From: Streptomyces virginiae
Lineage (GTDB): Bacteria > Actinomycetota > Actinomycetes > Streptomycetales > Streptomycetaceae
Length of the DNA stretch: 64,000 nt
NCBI RefSeq assembly: GCF_000720455.1
Contig: NZ_JOAK01000002.1
Span: 62,001-126,000, forward strand
Direction: 5' to 3'
The notes below the pieces were generated by a model. It was not told the DNA's origin, ran no database searches, and saw nothing but the letters and a program-made list of their open reading frames with translations. Shown here piece after piece: positions 43,390 through 51,882 of this stretch (positions are counted from its first letter, which is position 1; each line of letters starts with the position of its first letter). The translations under genes and the position numbers were made by a program.

Positions 43390-45069
43390 GTGCCGGGTCC
43401 GAAGCGGGGAACGCGAGGAGGGCCGCGGCGAGCGGTGTCCCGCGGGGCCGAGGCCCTGGACGCGCGGCTCCCCCTGGGGGAGGCGGCCCGCGCGGTGGTG
43501 CGCAAGGTCTTCCCCGACCACTGGTCCTTCCTCCTGGGCGAGCTGGCGCTCTACAGCTTCGTGGTGCTGCTGCTGACCGGCACCTACCTCGCCCTCTTCT
43601 TCGACCCCTCGATGAGCGAGACCCCGTACCGCGGTTCCTACGAGCCGCTGCGCGGCGTCCTCATGTCGCAGGCCTACCTCACCACCCTGGAGATCAGCTT
43701 CGACGTGCGCGGCGGGCTGCTGATCCGGCAGATCCACCACTGGGCGGCGCTGCTCTTCCTGGCCGCCATCGGGGCGCACCTGCTGCGGGTGTTCCTCACC
43801 GGCGCCTTCCGCCGCCCCCGAGAGCTGAACTGGCTGGTGGGCGTGACGCTGTTCGTACTGGCCCTGGTCGAGGGCTTCGCCGGGTACTCCCTCCCCGACG
43901 ACCTGCTGTCGGGAACGGGACTGCGCATCGCCCAGGGGATCATGCTGTCGGTGCCGGTCGTCGGCACGTACCTGAGCCTCCTGGTCTTCGGCGGCGAGTA
44001 TCCCGGCGACGACATCGTGCCCCGGCTCTATCCGGTGCACATCCTGCTGGTCCCCGGCCTGTTGCTGGGCCTGATCACCGTGCACCTCCTGCTCGTCTTC
44101 GCCCTGAAGCACACCCAGTGGCCGGGCCCGGGCAGGACCGGCCGCAACGTCGTCGGCCTGCCCTTCTACCCCCAGTACGTGGCCAAGTCCGGCGGGCTGT
44201 TCCTCGTCGTCTTCGGGGTGCTGGCCGCGCTCGGGGCACTCGCCCAGATCAACCCGATCTGGACCTACGGCCCCTACCGCGCCGACGTGGTCTCCACGGG
44301 TGCGCAGCCCGACTGGTACGTGGGCTTCCTGGAGGGGGCCCTGCGGCTGATGCCCGGGGTGGAGACCCGGCTGTGGGGGCACACGATCATGTGGAACCCG
44401 CTGCTGACGGCCGTCCTCCTGCCCGGTGCGCTGTTCGCGGCGCTCTACGCCTATCCCTTCTTCGAGCGCTGGATCACCGCGGGGGCGGGGGAGCGGCACC
44501 TGTGCGACCGCCCGCGCGACCGGCCGGTCCGCACGGCCCTGGGCGCGGCGGCGCTCTCCTGCTACGCCGTACTGCTCCTCGCCGGGGCCCAGGACGTCCT
44601 CGCCTTCGTCTTCGACCTGCCCCTGCCCGCTCTGACCTGGGGGCTGCGCGCCGGTTTCTTCGTGGTGCCGGCCGGCGTCTTCTGGCTGACCAGGCGGGTG
44701 TGCCTGGCCCTCCAGTCCCGCGAGGTGCACCTGCTGACGGCGGGGGAGGCGTCCGGCATGGTCCGCCAGCGGGCCGACGGCGGCTTCCATCCGGAGCACC
44801 GGGCCCTCGCGCCGCGCGAGCGGTACGCCGTCCTCGTACGGGAGCGGCCGCGACCCCTGGTGTACGAGGACGCGGCCGGGGCGGGGGCCGGGGCCGGAGC
44901 GGGGGCCGGGCGGCTGCGGACCGGGGTGGTCAGGGTGCGGGTGGCCGTCAGCCGCTGGTACTACCGCGACCAGGTGTCGTACCCGTACCCGGCGAGCGCG
45001 CGGGAGCGCCGTAAGGTCGCCGACGTCACCGCGGGCCCGGACCGGCGGGAGGGCCCGGGGCGGCGGTGA
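43390..45069 (+). CDS. Cytochrome b subunit (QcrB-like), extra copy
   Basis: A 559-residue integral membrane protein. AGGAGG at 43375-43380 favours the GTG at 43390; an ATG at 43363 is also open. The haem helices carry IRQIHHWAALLFLAAIGAHL and PVHILLVPGLLLGLITVHLL, and the quinol-site region is SLPDDLLSGTGLRI. Length and a long C-terminal extension match actinobacterial QcrB. No qcrA or qcrC gene adjoins it, so it is either a paralogue working with subunits encoded elsewhere or a separate quinol enzyme. It is 6 bp from the convergent oxidase subunit IV gene. A Gly/Ala repeat (AGAGAGAGAG) lies near residue 510. Confidence 0.92.
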   Translation: MPGPKRGTRGGPRRAVSRGAEALDARLPLGEAARAVVRKVFPDHWSFLLGELALYSFVVLLLTGTYLALFFDPSMSETPYRGSYEPLRGVLMSQAYLTTLEISFDVRGGLLIRQIHHWAALLFLAAIGAHLLRVFLTGAFRRPRELNWLVGVTLFVLALVEGFAGYSLPDDLLSGTGLRIAQGIMLSVPVVGTYLSLLVFGGEYPGDDIVPRLYPVHILLVPGLLLGLITVHLLLVFALKHTQWPGPGRTGRNVVGLPFYPQYVAKSGGLFLVVFGVLAALGALAQINPIWTYGPYRADVVSTGAQPDWYVGFLEGALRLMPGVETRLWGHTIMWNPLLTAVLLPGALFAALYAYPFFERWITAGAGERHLCDRPRDRPVRTALGAAALSCYAVLLLAGAQDVLAFVFDLPLPALTWGLRAGFFVVPAGVFWLTRRVCLALQSREVHLLTAGEASGMVRQRADGGFHPEHRALAPRERYAVLVRERPRPLVYEDAAGAGAGAGAGAGRLRTGVVRVRVAVSRWYYRDQVSYPYPASARERRKVADVTAGPDRREGPGRR

Positions 45070-45075
45070 GCGGCG

Positions 45076-45465
45076 TCAGTCCTCGTGGCCGAGGTTCTGG
45101 AAGGCGAACCCGACGACGCCCGGCAGCAGTACGCCGAAACCGATGAGGCACAGCCACAGGCCCTGGACCACGCCCAGGCCGATCAGCGCGGTGCCGGCGG
45201 CCGTCAGCGCGGGGAAGTGGCTGCGGGCGGGGAAGAAGCCCCGCCGGCCGCCCGCCTCCCGGATCTCCGCCCCGCCGCGGTCCTCCGGGCGGGCCCCGCC
45301 GCGCCGGTACTGGCGCCAGAGGTAGGCGGCGACCAGGCTCGCCATCACGAAGGACACGCAGAGGGCCGCGGTGCCCGCGGGCTCCCGGGAGAACCACCAG
45401 TAGACGGCCGTGGTCGCGCCGAAGAACAGGGCCGTGCCGGTGAAGAGCCAGGCCTCAGCTTTCAC
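45076..45465 (-). CDS. ctaF: Cytochrome c oxidase subunit IV (CtaF-like)
   Basis: A 129-residue membrane protein, ATG at 45465, overlapping the end of the subunit I gene by 11 bp. It begins [20 protein letters not shown], with four predicted helices and [13 protein letters not shown] between the first two, the pattern of the actinobacterial subunit IV of aa3 oxidase. The overlap with ctaD implies coupled translation. This is an extra copy outside the usual ctaC-ctaD-ctaF cluster, because ctaC is absent here. Confidence 0.87.
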   Translation of the reverse strand: MKAEAWLFTGTALFFGATTAVYWWFSREPAGTAALCVSFVMASLVAAYLWRQYRRGGARPEDRGGAEIREAGGRRGFFPARSHFPALTAAGTALIGLGVVQGLWLCLIGFGVLLPGVVGFAFQNLGHED

Positions 45466-47176
45466 GGGGCACCTCCGGGTGGTGCAGGTCGAAGGCGGGG
45501 GATTCGGAGCGGATGCGCGGCAGGGAATGGAAGTTGTGCCGGGGCGGCGGACAACTCGTCGCCCATTCCAGGGAGCGGCCCCAGCCCCAGGGGTCGTCCA
45601 CGGTGACCGGCGGCCCGTACCGGCGGGTGCGCCAGACGTTGAGGAGGAAGGGCAGCGTGGACAGGCCGAGCAGGAAGGAGCCGATGGTGGAGACCGTGTT
45701 GAGGAGCGTGAACCCGTCGGCGGCCAGGTAGTTGGCGTACCGGCGCGGCATCCCCGCCTCGCCGAGCCAGTGTTGGACCAGGAAGGTGGTCTGGAAGCCG
45801 ATGAAGAGCGTCCAGAAGTGGATCCGGCCGAGCCGTTCGTCCAGCATCCGGCCGGTGAGCTTGGGCCACCAGAAGTAGAGGCCGCCGAAGGTCGCGAAGA
45901 CGATGGTGCCGAAGAGGACGTAGTGGAGGTGGGCGACGACGAAGTAGCTGTCCGTCAGGTGGAAGTCCAGCGGCGGTGACGCCACGAGCACGCCCGTCAG
46001 CCCGCCGAGGAGGAAGGTGACGAGGAAGCCGACGGACCACAGCATCGGCGTCTCGAAGGAGAGCGACCCCTTCCACATCGTGCCGATCCAGTTGAAGAAC
46101 TTCACCCCGGTCGGCACGGCGATCAGGAACGACAGCAGGGAGAAGAAGGGCAGCAGGACGGCCCCCGTCGCGAACATGTGGTGCGCCCACACGGTGGCGG
46201 ACAGGCCCGTGATGGCGATCGTCGCCCCGATGAGGGACACGTAGCCGAACATCGGCTTGCGGCTGAAGACGGGCACGATCTCACTGACCACGCCGAAGAA
46301 CGGCAGGGCCACGATGTAGACCTCCGGGTGCCCGAAGAACCAGAACAGGTGCTGCCACAGCAGCGCGCCGCCGTTGGCCGCGTCGAAGACGACCGCGCCG
46401 AACTTCCTGTCCGCCTCCAGGACGAGCAGCGCGGCCGTGAGGACGGGAAAGGCCAGGAGCGCCAGGATCGAGGTGAAGAGGACGTTCCAGGTGAAGATCG
46501 GCATGCGGAACAGGGTCATGCCGGGCGCGCGCAGGCAGATGATGGTGGTGATGAAGTTGACGGCCCCGAGGATCGTGCTCAGACCGGAGACGGCGAGCCC
46601 CATGGCCCACAGGTCGGGTCCCGTACCGGGGCTGTACGGGGCGCCGTTCAGCGGCGCGTACGCGAACCAGCCGAAGGCGGCCGCCCCGTCCGCGGTGAGG
46701 AACCCGGAGACGACCAGCAGGCCGCCGAAGAGGTACACCCAGTAGGTGAAGGCGTTCAGCCGGGGGAAGGCGACGTCGGGCGCGCCGATCTGCAACGGCA
46801 TGATCGCGTTGGCGAAGCCGGTGAAGGTCGGTGTCGCGAACAGCAGCATCATGATCGTGGCGTGGATGGTGAACAGCTCGTTGTACTGCTGGTTCGAGAC
46901 GATCTGGAGCCCGGGGCGGGCGAGTTCGGCCCGCATGACCATGGCCAGCACGCCGGCGAAGAGGAAGAAGCCGAAGGCGGTCACCAGGTAGAGGTTGCCG
47001 ATCACCTTGTGGTCGGTGGTCGACAGCCACCGCAGGACGGCGGATCCCTGGCCGGCCCGGCGTTCGGTCCGCCGCGCGGCCCGTTCCCCGGGCGGCGCCT
47101 CCCCGAGCCCCTCTCCGAGGCCCTCCCCGGTCGCCTCTCGGGGTGCCTCTTCGGGTGAACGGTCCACCGACGTCAT
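45455..47176 (-). CDS. ctaD: Cytochrome c oxidase subunit I, extra copy
   Basis: A 573-residue haem-copper oxidase subunit from ATG 47176, behind GGAGGG. Haem and CuB ligands are present: [39 protein letters not shown] and [15 protein letters not shown]. The D- and K-channel regions look normal for A-type oxidases. An unusual Arg/Glu/Gly-rich N-terminal extension of about 35 residues precedes the first helix. Subunits II (ctaC) and III (ctaE) are not in this cluster, so assembly must borrow them. Confidence 0.94.
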   Translation of the reverse strand: MTSVDRSPEEAPREATGEGLGEGLGEAPPGERAARRTERRAGQGSAVLRWLSTTDHKVIGNLYLVTAFGFFLFAGVLAMVMRAELARPGLQIVSNQQYNELFTIHATIMMLLFATPTFTGFANAIMPLQIGAPDVAFPRLNAFTYWVYLFGGLLVVSGFLTADGAAAFGWFAYAPLNGAPYSPGTGPDLWAMGLAVSGLSTILGAVNFITTIICLRAPGMTLFRMPIFTWNVLFTSILALLAFPVLTAALLVLEADRKFGAVVFDAANGGALLWQHLFWFFGHPEVYIVALPFFGVVSEIVPVFSRKPMFGYVSLIGATIAITGLSATVWAHHMFATGAVLLPFFSLLSFLIAVPTGVKFFNWIGTMWKGSLSFETPMLWSVGFLVTFLLGGLTGVLVASPPLDFHLTDSYFVVAHLHYVLFGTIVFATFGGLYFWWPKLTGRMLDERLGRIHFWTLFIGFQTTFLVQHWLGEAGMPRRYANYLAADGFTLLNTVSTIGSFLLGLSTLPFLLNVWRTRRYGPPVTVDDPWGWGRSLEWATSCPPPRHNFHSLPRIRSESPAFDLHHPEVPRES

Positions 47177-47385
47177 CCGCCCTCCAGTGACCCTCGCCGC
47201 GGCAGCTGCACCCCTTGCCCTACAGGCCGGGCCGGGTGGCGAACCGGCGACGCGCCGGGAGGGGTGACCTTTCGGCGCGTCTGGAGCAACGCCGCCGGCC
47301 ACGGTCGGACCGGACCCGAACCGCGCCCGCGCGGGCCCCGGGTGGGGCCTCGACGGGGCCCCGTCGACCGCCGCGACCTGCGCGA

Positions 47386-47409
47386 AAGCCCTCCGCGGAG
47401 GGAGGGCTT
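47386..47409 (-). terminator. Terminator of the tRNA-Arg gene
   Basis: On the minus strand AAGCCCTCC, a six-base loop and GGAGGGCTT form a nine-base stem followed by TTTCG, 17 bp beyond the tRNA. A perfect 16-bp palindrome CGACGGGGCCCCGTCG lies just past it at 47351-47366. Confidence 0.75.
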
Positions 47410-47426
47410 CGGTGGTGGAGAATGTG

Positions 47427-47499
47427 TGCCCCCGGCAGGACTCGAACCTGCGGCCAAGTGCTTAGAAGGCACCTGCTCTATCCACTGAGCTACGGGGGC
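47427..47499 (-). tRNA. tRNA-Arg, anticodon TCT
   Basis: A 73-base gene on the minus strand. The acceptor stem GCCCCCG pairs with CGGGGGC and the discriminator is A. The D-arm has TAGCTCAGTGGATAGAGC, the anticodon arm GGTGC-CTTCTAA-GCACT gives TCT (reads AGA/AGG), and the T-arm has GCAGGTTCGAGTCCTGC. CCA is not encoded. AGA/AGG codons are rare in this GC-rich genome. Confidence 0.95.
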
Positions 47500-47822
47500 C
47501 GGAAGGTGGCCGTGGTGGGCCTGGAGCCCCTGGTGGGGGTGGGACTTCGGTCCGTACCGGGTCAAGGATAGGGCTCCGGCCGCCTTGTCCCGGTTGCTTC
47601 ACTCGCGGGCCACGATGTGGAGGTTCCGTGAAGCGGTCCCGATAATCGCAGGCAGGTGCGATTCTCGCATCGCTTTTGCGCCGCGGCGCCCTGGGTGTTG
47701 TGCACTCGTTATGCCTGCGCCCCACTCGTCCGTCGTGCCCAGAATGTCCCACTGGAGTCGCGCTCGGCGCGCAGGGGGCGTATAAGCTTCAAAAATGGTC
47801 CTAAATTGGGCATTCTTCGCAT
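47500..47822. other. Gap of 323 bp between tRNA-Arg and dynA
   Basis: I see no gene. The stretch is less GC-rich than its neighbours, holds a 12-bp palindrome GCGCCGCGGCGC at 47678-47689, and near its right end TATAAG at 47781-47786 could be a -10 element for dynA. It would also contain the tRNA promoter on the minus strand. Confidence 0.6.
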
Positions 47823-49457
47823 GTGGTGACCTTGGATGTTCGGCCTCAGCTGCTCGATGCCCTGTCCGCCCTGCGCGACCGGGTCGCGTCCGTACGTCTG
47901 CCGTTGCCCCTGCCCGGCGCCCCACGGGCCCGCCAGACCAGAACCGAGCTGCTCGCGCAGCTCGACGACTACCTCGTACCGCGCCTGAAGGCGCCCGAGG
48001 CGCCCCTGCTCGCCGTGGTCGGCGGGTCCACCGGGGCCGGTAAGTCCACCCTCGTCAACTCCCTCGTCGGACGCCAGGTCAGCGAAGCCGGCGTGCTGCG
48101 TCCGACCACCCGCACGCCCGTGCTCGTCTGCCACCCCGACGACCACCACTGGTTCGCCGGCATGCGCGTACTGCCCGACCTGATGCGGGTCTGGGTACCG
48201 CACGAGGACGACGACACGCCCCCCAGAACCGCCTCCCGGGGCCGCGGCCGCGGCCGCAGCGGCGCCCAGGGCGGCCACGAGACCCGCGAGATGCGGATCG
48301 AGACCGCCTCCACCCTGCCGCGCGGACTCGCCATCCTCGATGCCCCCGACATCGACTCCCTCGTGGTCGAAAACCGGACACTCGCCGCCGAACTCATCTG
48401 CGCCGCCGACGTCTGGGTGATGGTCACCACCGCCTCGCGGTACGCCGACGCCGTCCCCTGGCACCTGCTGCGCACCGCCAAGCAGTACAAGGCCACCCTC
48501 ATCACCGTCCTGGACCGGGTGCCGCACCAGGTGCTCGCCGAGGTCTCCCGCCAGTACGGCGCCCTCCTCACCAAGGCCGGGCTGGGCGACGTACCGCGCT
48601 TCACCGTCCCCGAACTCCCCGAGTCCGCCGGCGGCGGCGGGCTGCTCCCGGCCAGCGCCGTCGCACCGCTGTTCGCCTGGCTCGCCCACCACGCACAGGA
48701 CCCCGCCGCCCGGCAGTACGCCGTCGGGCGCACCGCCCTCGGCGCCCTGGACTCGCTGCGCCGCCGGATGCCCGAACTCGCCTCCGCCGTCGCCGCCCAG
48801 CACGCCGCCGCCGTACGGCTGACCTCGGCCGTCGAGGACGCGTACCGGCGCGAGGGCAAGAGGGTCCGGGGCCGCCTCGACCACGGGGCCGTACTGGCCG
48901 GCGACGCGCTGACCCGCTGGCGCGGCTACCCCCTCGACACCAGCGCCGATGAACTGCTGGACTCGCTCGCCGAATCCCTCGCCGCACTGCTCCAGTGCGC
49001 CGTCGCCGCCGCCGACGAACGGATCGCCGAAGCCTGGCGGCGCGAACCGGCCTCCGGCGCGCTGGTCGTGCCCGGGCCCGACAAGGAGGCGGCGGAACGT
49101 ATCGGCATGGCCGTGCGCCGCTGGCGCTGCGTGCTGGAGGAACTGGCCGAGGAAGAGGTGGCCGGGCTCGACAGGCAGCCCGCCCCCGACGCCGACGGCG
49201 TCGCGGCCCTGCTCGTCGCCGCGCTGCTCGGCGGCAAACGAGCCCGGCCCGCCGGGGAGAAGCTCGCCGAGCGGATCGGCGCCCAGGCCGCCCTGCGACT
49301 GCGCGACAAGGGCGGCGAACTGGTCGGCGACCACCTCGACGAGGTGCTGCGCGGCGAACGCGACCGCCGCCTCGCCCCGTTGGAGGCACTCGCAGTGACC
49401 CCCGAACCGCAGGCAGAACTGATCGCCGCGCTGTCCGTACTGCAGAAGGAGAGGTGA
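47823..49457 (+). CDS. dynA: Dynamin-like GTPase, DynA-type
   Basis: A 544-residue cytosolic GTPase. Start is one of two adjacent GTG codons (47823 or 47826); no ribosome site is evident. The G1 loop is [19 protein letters not shown] near residue 66, G2 is in [10 protein letters not shown] and G3 is LDAPDIDS near 170; helical regions with [16 protein letters not shown] follow. With the adjacent GTPase it matches the Streptomyces DynA/DynB pair that stabilises FtsZ rings in sporulation septa (established for S. venezuelae); equating this pair with those genes is an inference from domain order and the following ssb gene. Confidence 0.85.
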   Translation: MVTLDVRPQLLDALSALRDRVASVRLPLPLPGAPRARQTRTELLAQLDDYLVPRLKAPEAPLLAVVGGSTGAGKSTLVNSLVGRQVSEAGVLRPTTRTPVLVCHPDDHHWFAGMRVLPDLMRVWVPHEDDDTPPRTASRGRGRGRSGAQGGHETREMRIETASTLPRGLAILDAPDIDSLVVENRTLAAELICAADVWVMVTTASRYADAVPWHLLRTAKQYKATLITVLDRVPHQVLAEVSRQYGALLTKAGLGDVPRFTVPELPESAGGGGLLPASAVAPLFAWLAHHAQDPAARQYAVGRTALGALDSLRRRMPELASAVAAQHAAAVRLTSAVEDAYRREGKRVRGRLDHGAVLAGDALTRWRGYPLDTSADELLDSLAESLAALLQCAVAAADERIAEAWRREPASGALVVPGPDKEAAERIGMAVRRWRCVLEELAEEEVAGLDRQPAPDADGVAALLVAALLGGKRARPAGEKLAERIGAQAALRLRDKGGELVGDHLDEVLRGERDRRLAPLEALAVTPEPQAELIAALSVLQKER

Positions 49458-49461
49458 CGCC

Positions 49462-51306
49462 GTGACCGCCCTGACCGACCGCACCGACGACCGGTGGGAC
49501 GACGGGTTCATCGCGCGCTCCCGCCCCCGCCCCGTCGACGCGGGCGAGGAGGACGCCGCGGAGGCGGGCGACGAGGGCGACGAGGCGCTCGTACGGGCCG
49601 TCTCCGGCGCCGGCAGCGACGGCGGCAAGTCGACCGCGCCCCCGCTCAGCCCCGAGGCGCAGGCCCTGCGCCAGCGCCTCGACGCGCTGCGCCAGCTGGT
49701 CGGGCTGTCCCGGACCCGGCTCGACGGCAAGACCCTCGCCGAGGCCGGACGGGTCCTGGACGAGGCCGCCGCACGCCGCGGGCTCTCGCCCCAGCACACG
49801 GTCGTCGCGATCGCCGGAGCGACCGGAAGCGGCAAGTCCACGCTCTTCAATTCACTCGCCGGCGTGCAGATCTCCGAGACCGGACTGCGCCGCCCGACCA
49901 CCGCCGCGCCCATCGCGTGCAGCTGGTCGGACGGGGCCGCCGGGCTGCTGGACCGGCTGGAGATCCCGGGGCGGCTGAGGCGCCGGCCCCGCGAGACCTC
50001 CGAGGCCGAGGCCCTGCGCGGGATGGTCCTCGTCGACCTGCCGGACCTCGATTCGGCGCTCGGCGCGCACCGCGACCACGTGGACCGCGTACTGGCGCTC
50101 GTCGACGCCGTGGTGTGGGTCGTGGACCCGGAGAAGTACGCCGACGCGGTGCTGCACGAGCGGTACTTGCGGCCGCTGGCCGGACACGCCGAGGTGACCT
50201 TCGTCGTGCTCAACCAGGTCGACCGGCTGCCCGGCGAGGCCGCCGACCTCGTACTGGACGACCTGCGACGGCTCCTCGACGAGGACGGCATCGCACTCGG
50301 CGAACACGGCGAGCCCGGCGCCACGGTCCTCGGGCTGTCCGCCCTGACCGGCGACGGCGTCGGCGAGCTGCGCGAACTCCTCGGGCAGTTCACGCAGGAG
50401 AAGGGCGCCGCGACCCGGCGGATCTCGGCGGACGTGGACCGCGCGGCCGTCCGGCTGCGGCCGCTCTACGTCGCCGACGGGCACGCCGGACCCGAGATCG
50501 GGGAGACGGCGCGCGCCGAGTTCGAGGACCGGCTCGCCGAGGCGGTCGGTGCCTGCGCGGCCGGGCTCGCCGCCGAACGGGCCTGGCGGCGCAACGCGGG
50601 CAAGGCGTGCGGGACCCCGTGGCTGCGGCTGTGGCGCTGGTACGAGGGCCGGCGCGCGCCGCGCACCCTCGCGGGACTGGCGGCCCTGGCGGCGATCGGC
50701 GGCCGCGGCCAGGCCGTCCCGCAGGCGCCGGTCGAGGAGGAGGTGACCGCACGTCAGCGGGTCGAGCAGGCGGTACGCGTCGTCGCCGACGAAGCGGTCG
50801 CGGGGCTGCCCCAGCCGTGGGCGCAGGCCGTGCGCGAGACGGCGGTGCGCGGCGCCGACGGGCTTCCGGAGGCCCTGGACGAGATCGCGGTGACCCTCGG
50901 GGCCGCGGTCGCGGTGCCGAACGCCAAACCGCCGCGGCCCGCGTGGTGGCCGGCGGCGGTGCTGACCCAGGCGGCCATGACGCTGCTCCAGATCTTCGGC
51001 GGACTGTGGCTCGTCGGGCAGATCGTCGGGGTGCTGGAGCCGAAGCTGATGCCGCCGGTGCTGCTGATGGTGGCGGGCATCATCGGCGGGCCCCTCGTGG
51101 AATGGGCCTGCTCGATCGCGGCCCGGGGCCCGGCACGCCGGTACGGGCAGGACGCGGAGCGCAAGCTGCGCGAGGCGGCGGCCGGGTGCGGACGGGCCCG
51201 GGTGCTCGAACCGGTGGCGGCGGAGCTGCTGCGCTACCGGGAGGTGCGGGAGCAGTACGCCACCGTCGCCGCAGGGGGGAGCCGGTTGTCCACAACCCGC
51301 CAGTAG
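49462..51306 (+). CDS. dynB: Membrane-bound dynamin-like GTPase, DynB-type
   Basis: A 614-residue GTPase beginning at GTG 49462, four bases after the dynA stop, behind GGAGAGG. An acidic N-terminus (residues 1-60) precedes the G domain: AIAGATGSGKSTLFNSLAG (~113), RRPTTAAPIACSW, LVDLPDLDSALG (G3) and VVLNQVDRLPG (NxxD, G4). Two close hydrophobic helices near the C-terminus (ALLTQ... region LLQIFGGLWLVGQIVGVL and MPPVLLMVAGIIGGPLVEW) give a membrane hairpin, the hallmark of DynB. It is co-transcribed with dynA and probably recruits it to division sites. Confidence 0.86.
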   Translation: MTALTDRTDDRWDDGFIARSRPRPVDAGEEDAAEAGDEGDEALVRAVSGAGSDGGKSTAPPLSPEAQALRQRLDALRQLVGLSRTRLDGKTLAEAGRVLDEAAARRGLSPQHTVVAIAGATGSGKSTLFNSLAGVQISETGLRRPTTAAPIACSWSDGAAGLLDRLEIPGRLRRRPRETSEAEALRGMVLVDLPDLDSALGAHRDHVDRVLALVDAVVWVVDPEKYADAVLHERYLRPLAGHAEVTFVVLNQVDRLPGEAADLVLDDLRRLLDEDGIALGEHGEPGATVLGLSALTGDGVGELRELLGQFTQEKGAATRRISADVDRAAVRLRPLYVADGHAGPEIGETARAEFEDRLAEAVGACAAGLAAERAWRRNAGKACGTPWLRLWRWYEGRRAPRTLAGLAALAAIGGRGQAVPQAPVEEEVTARQRVEQAVRVVADEAVAGLPQPWAQAVRETAVRGADGLPEALDEIAVTLGAAVAVPNAKPPRPAWWPAAVLTQAAMTLLQIFGGLWLVGQIVGVLEPKLMPPVLLMVAGIIGGPLVEWACSIAARGPARRYGQDAERKLREAAAGCGRARVLEPVAAELLRYREVREQYATVAAGGSRLSTTRQ

Positions 51307-51406
51307 TCCACAGGCCGCAGCGGGGGACCGGCCGCCGGGCGCAGCATGGCTCGTAGCCCGTACGGATGGTCCGTGCGGGCCGGGACGACGGGGGAGGGCG
51401 GCCGGG

Positions 51407-51814
51407 ATGTACGACACCCAGGTGACGCTGGTGGGGTATGTGGCGACGCAGGTCGACTACAAGGAGACGGTGAACGGTCCGTCGGCGCGGTTCCGGTTCG
51501 CGGTGACGCCCCGGTACTTCGACCGGCGCAAGGAAGCCTGGACGGACGGGGCCACCAGCTTCTACACGGTGTGGGCGCGGCGCACCCTCGCGGTGAACCT
51601 CGCCGGTTCCGTATCGGTCGGCGAACCGCTGGTGGTGCACGGGCGGCTGCGCGTGCGGGAGGACCCGCCCGACGGGGAGGGCAACCGGCGGTTCGGCGCG
51701 GAGATCGACGCCACCGCCGTCGGGCACGACCTGAACCGCGGCACGGCGGCGTTCAGGCGGGTGGTGAGAACCGATCATCCGCTGATGGACACTCAGAAGG
51801 CGGCGGTGGTCTGA
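51407..51814 (+). CDS. ssbB: Single-stranded DNA-binding protein (SsbB-like)
   Basis: A 135-residue OB-fold protein from ATG 51407, behind GGGAGGGCGG. It begins MYDTQVTLVGYVATQVDY and has the SSB strands RFRFAVTPRYFD, WTDGATSFYTVWARRTLA and SVGEPLVVHGRLRVRED. It lacks the acidic DDDIPF-type tail that recruits partner proteins, and is shorter than the replicative SsbA. Streptomyces carry such a second SSB that helps chromosome segregation in spores. It follows dynAB in the same direction. Confidence 0.9.
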   Translation: MYDTQVTLVGYVATQVDYKETVNGPSARFRFAVTPRYFDRRKEAWTDGATSFYTVWARRTLAVNLAGSVSVGEPLVVHGRLRVREDPPDGEGNRRFGAEIDATAVGHDLNRGTAAFRRVVRTDHPLMDTQKAAVV

Positions 51815-51828
51815 GTGTTCGAGGCGGT

Positions 51829-51834
51829 TAGGAT
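51829..51834 (+). promoter_or_regulatory. Possible -10 element of the TQXA protein gene
   Basis: TAGGAT lies 49 bp before the GTG start in the gap after ssbB. A -35 element is not convincing. Confidence 0.35.
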
Positions 51835-51882
51835 TCCCCGGTACTCACGGGCACCTGGGTCTTTGGCCCGAAGGGGAAGACT

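Noticed and set aside
43219-44799. Reverse extension of the phosphoribosyltransferase-hydrolase frame across the cytochrome b gene
   Set aside because: The extension is antisense to cytochrome b and has no homology; the domain begins right after the GTG at 43218.
47585-47785. A 66-codon forward frame in the gap after tRNA-Arg
   Set aside because: No ribosome site, no recognisable features, and it spans the probable promoter region of dynA and the tRNA.
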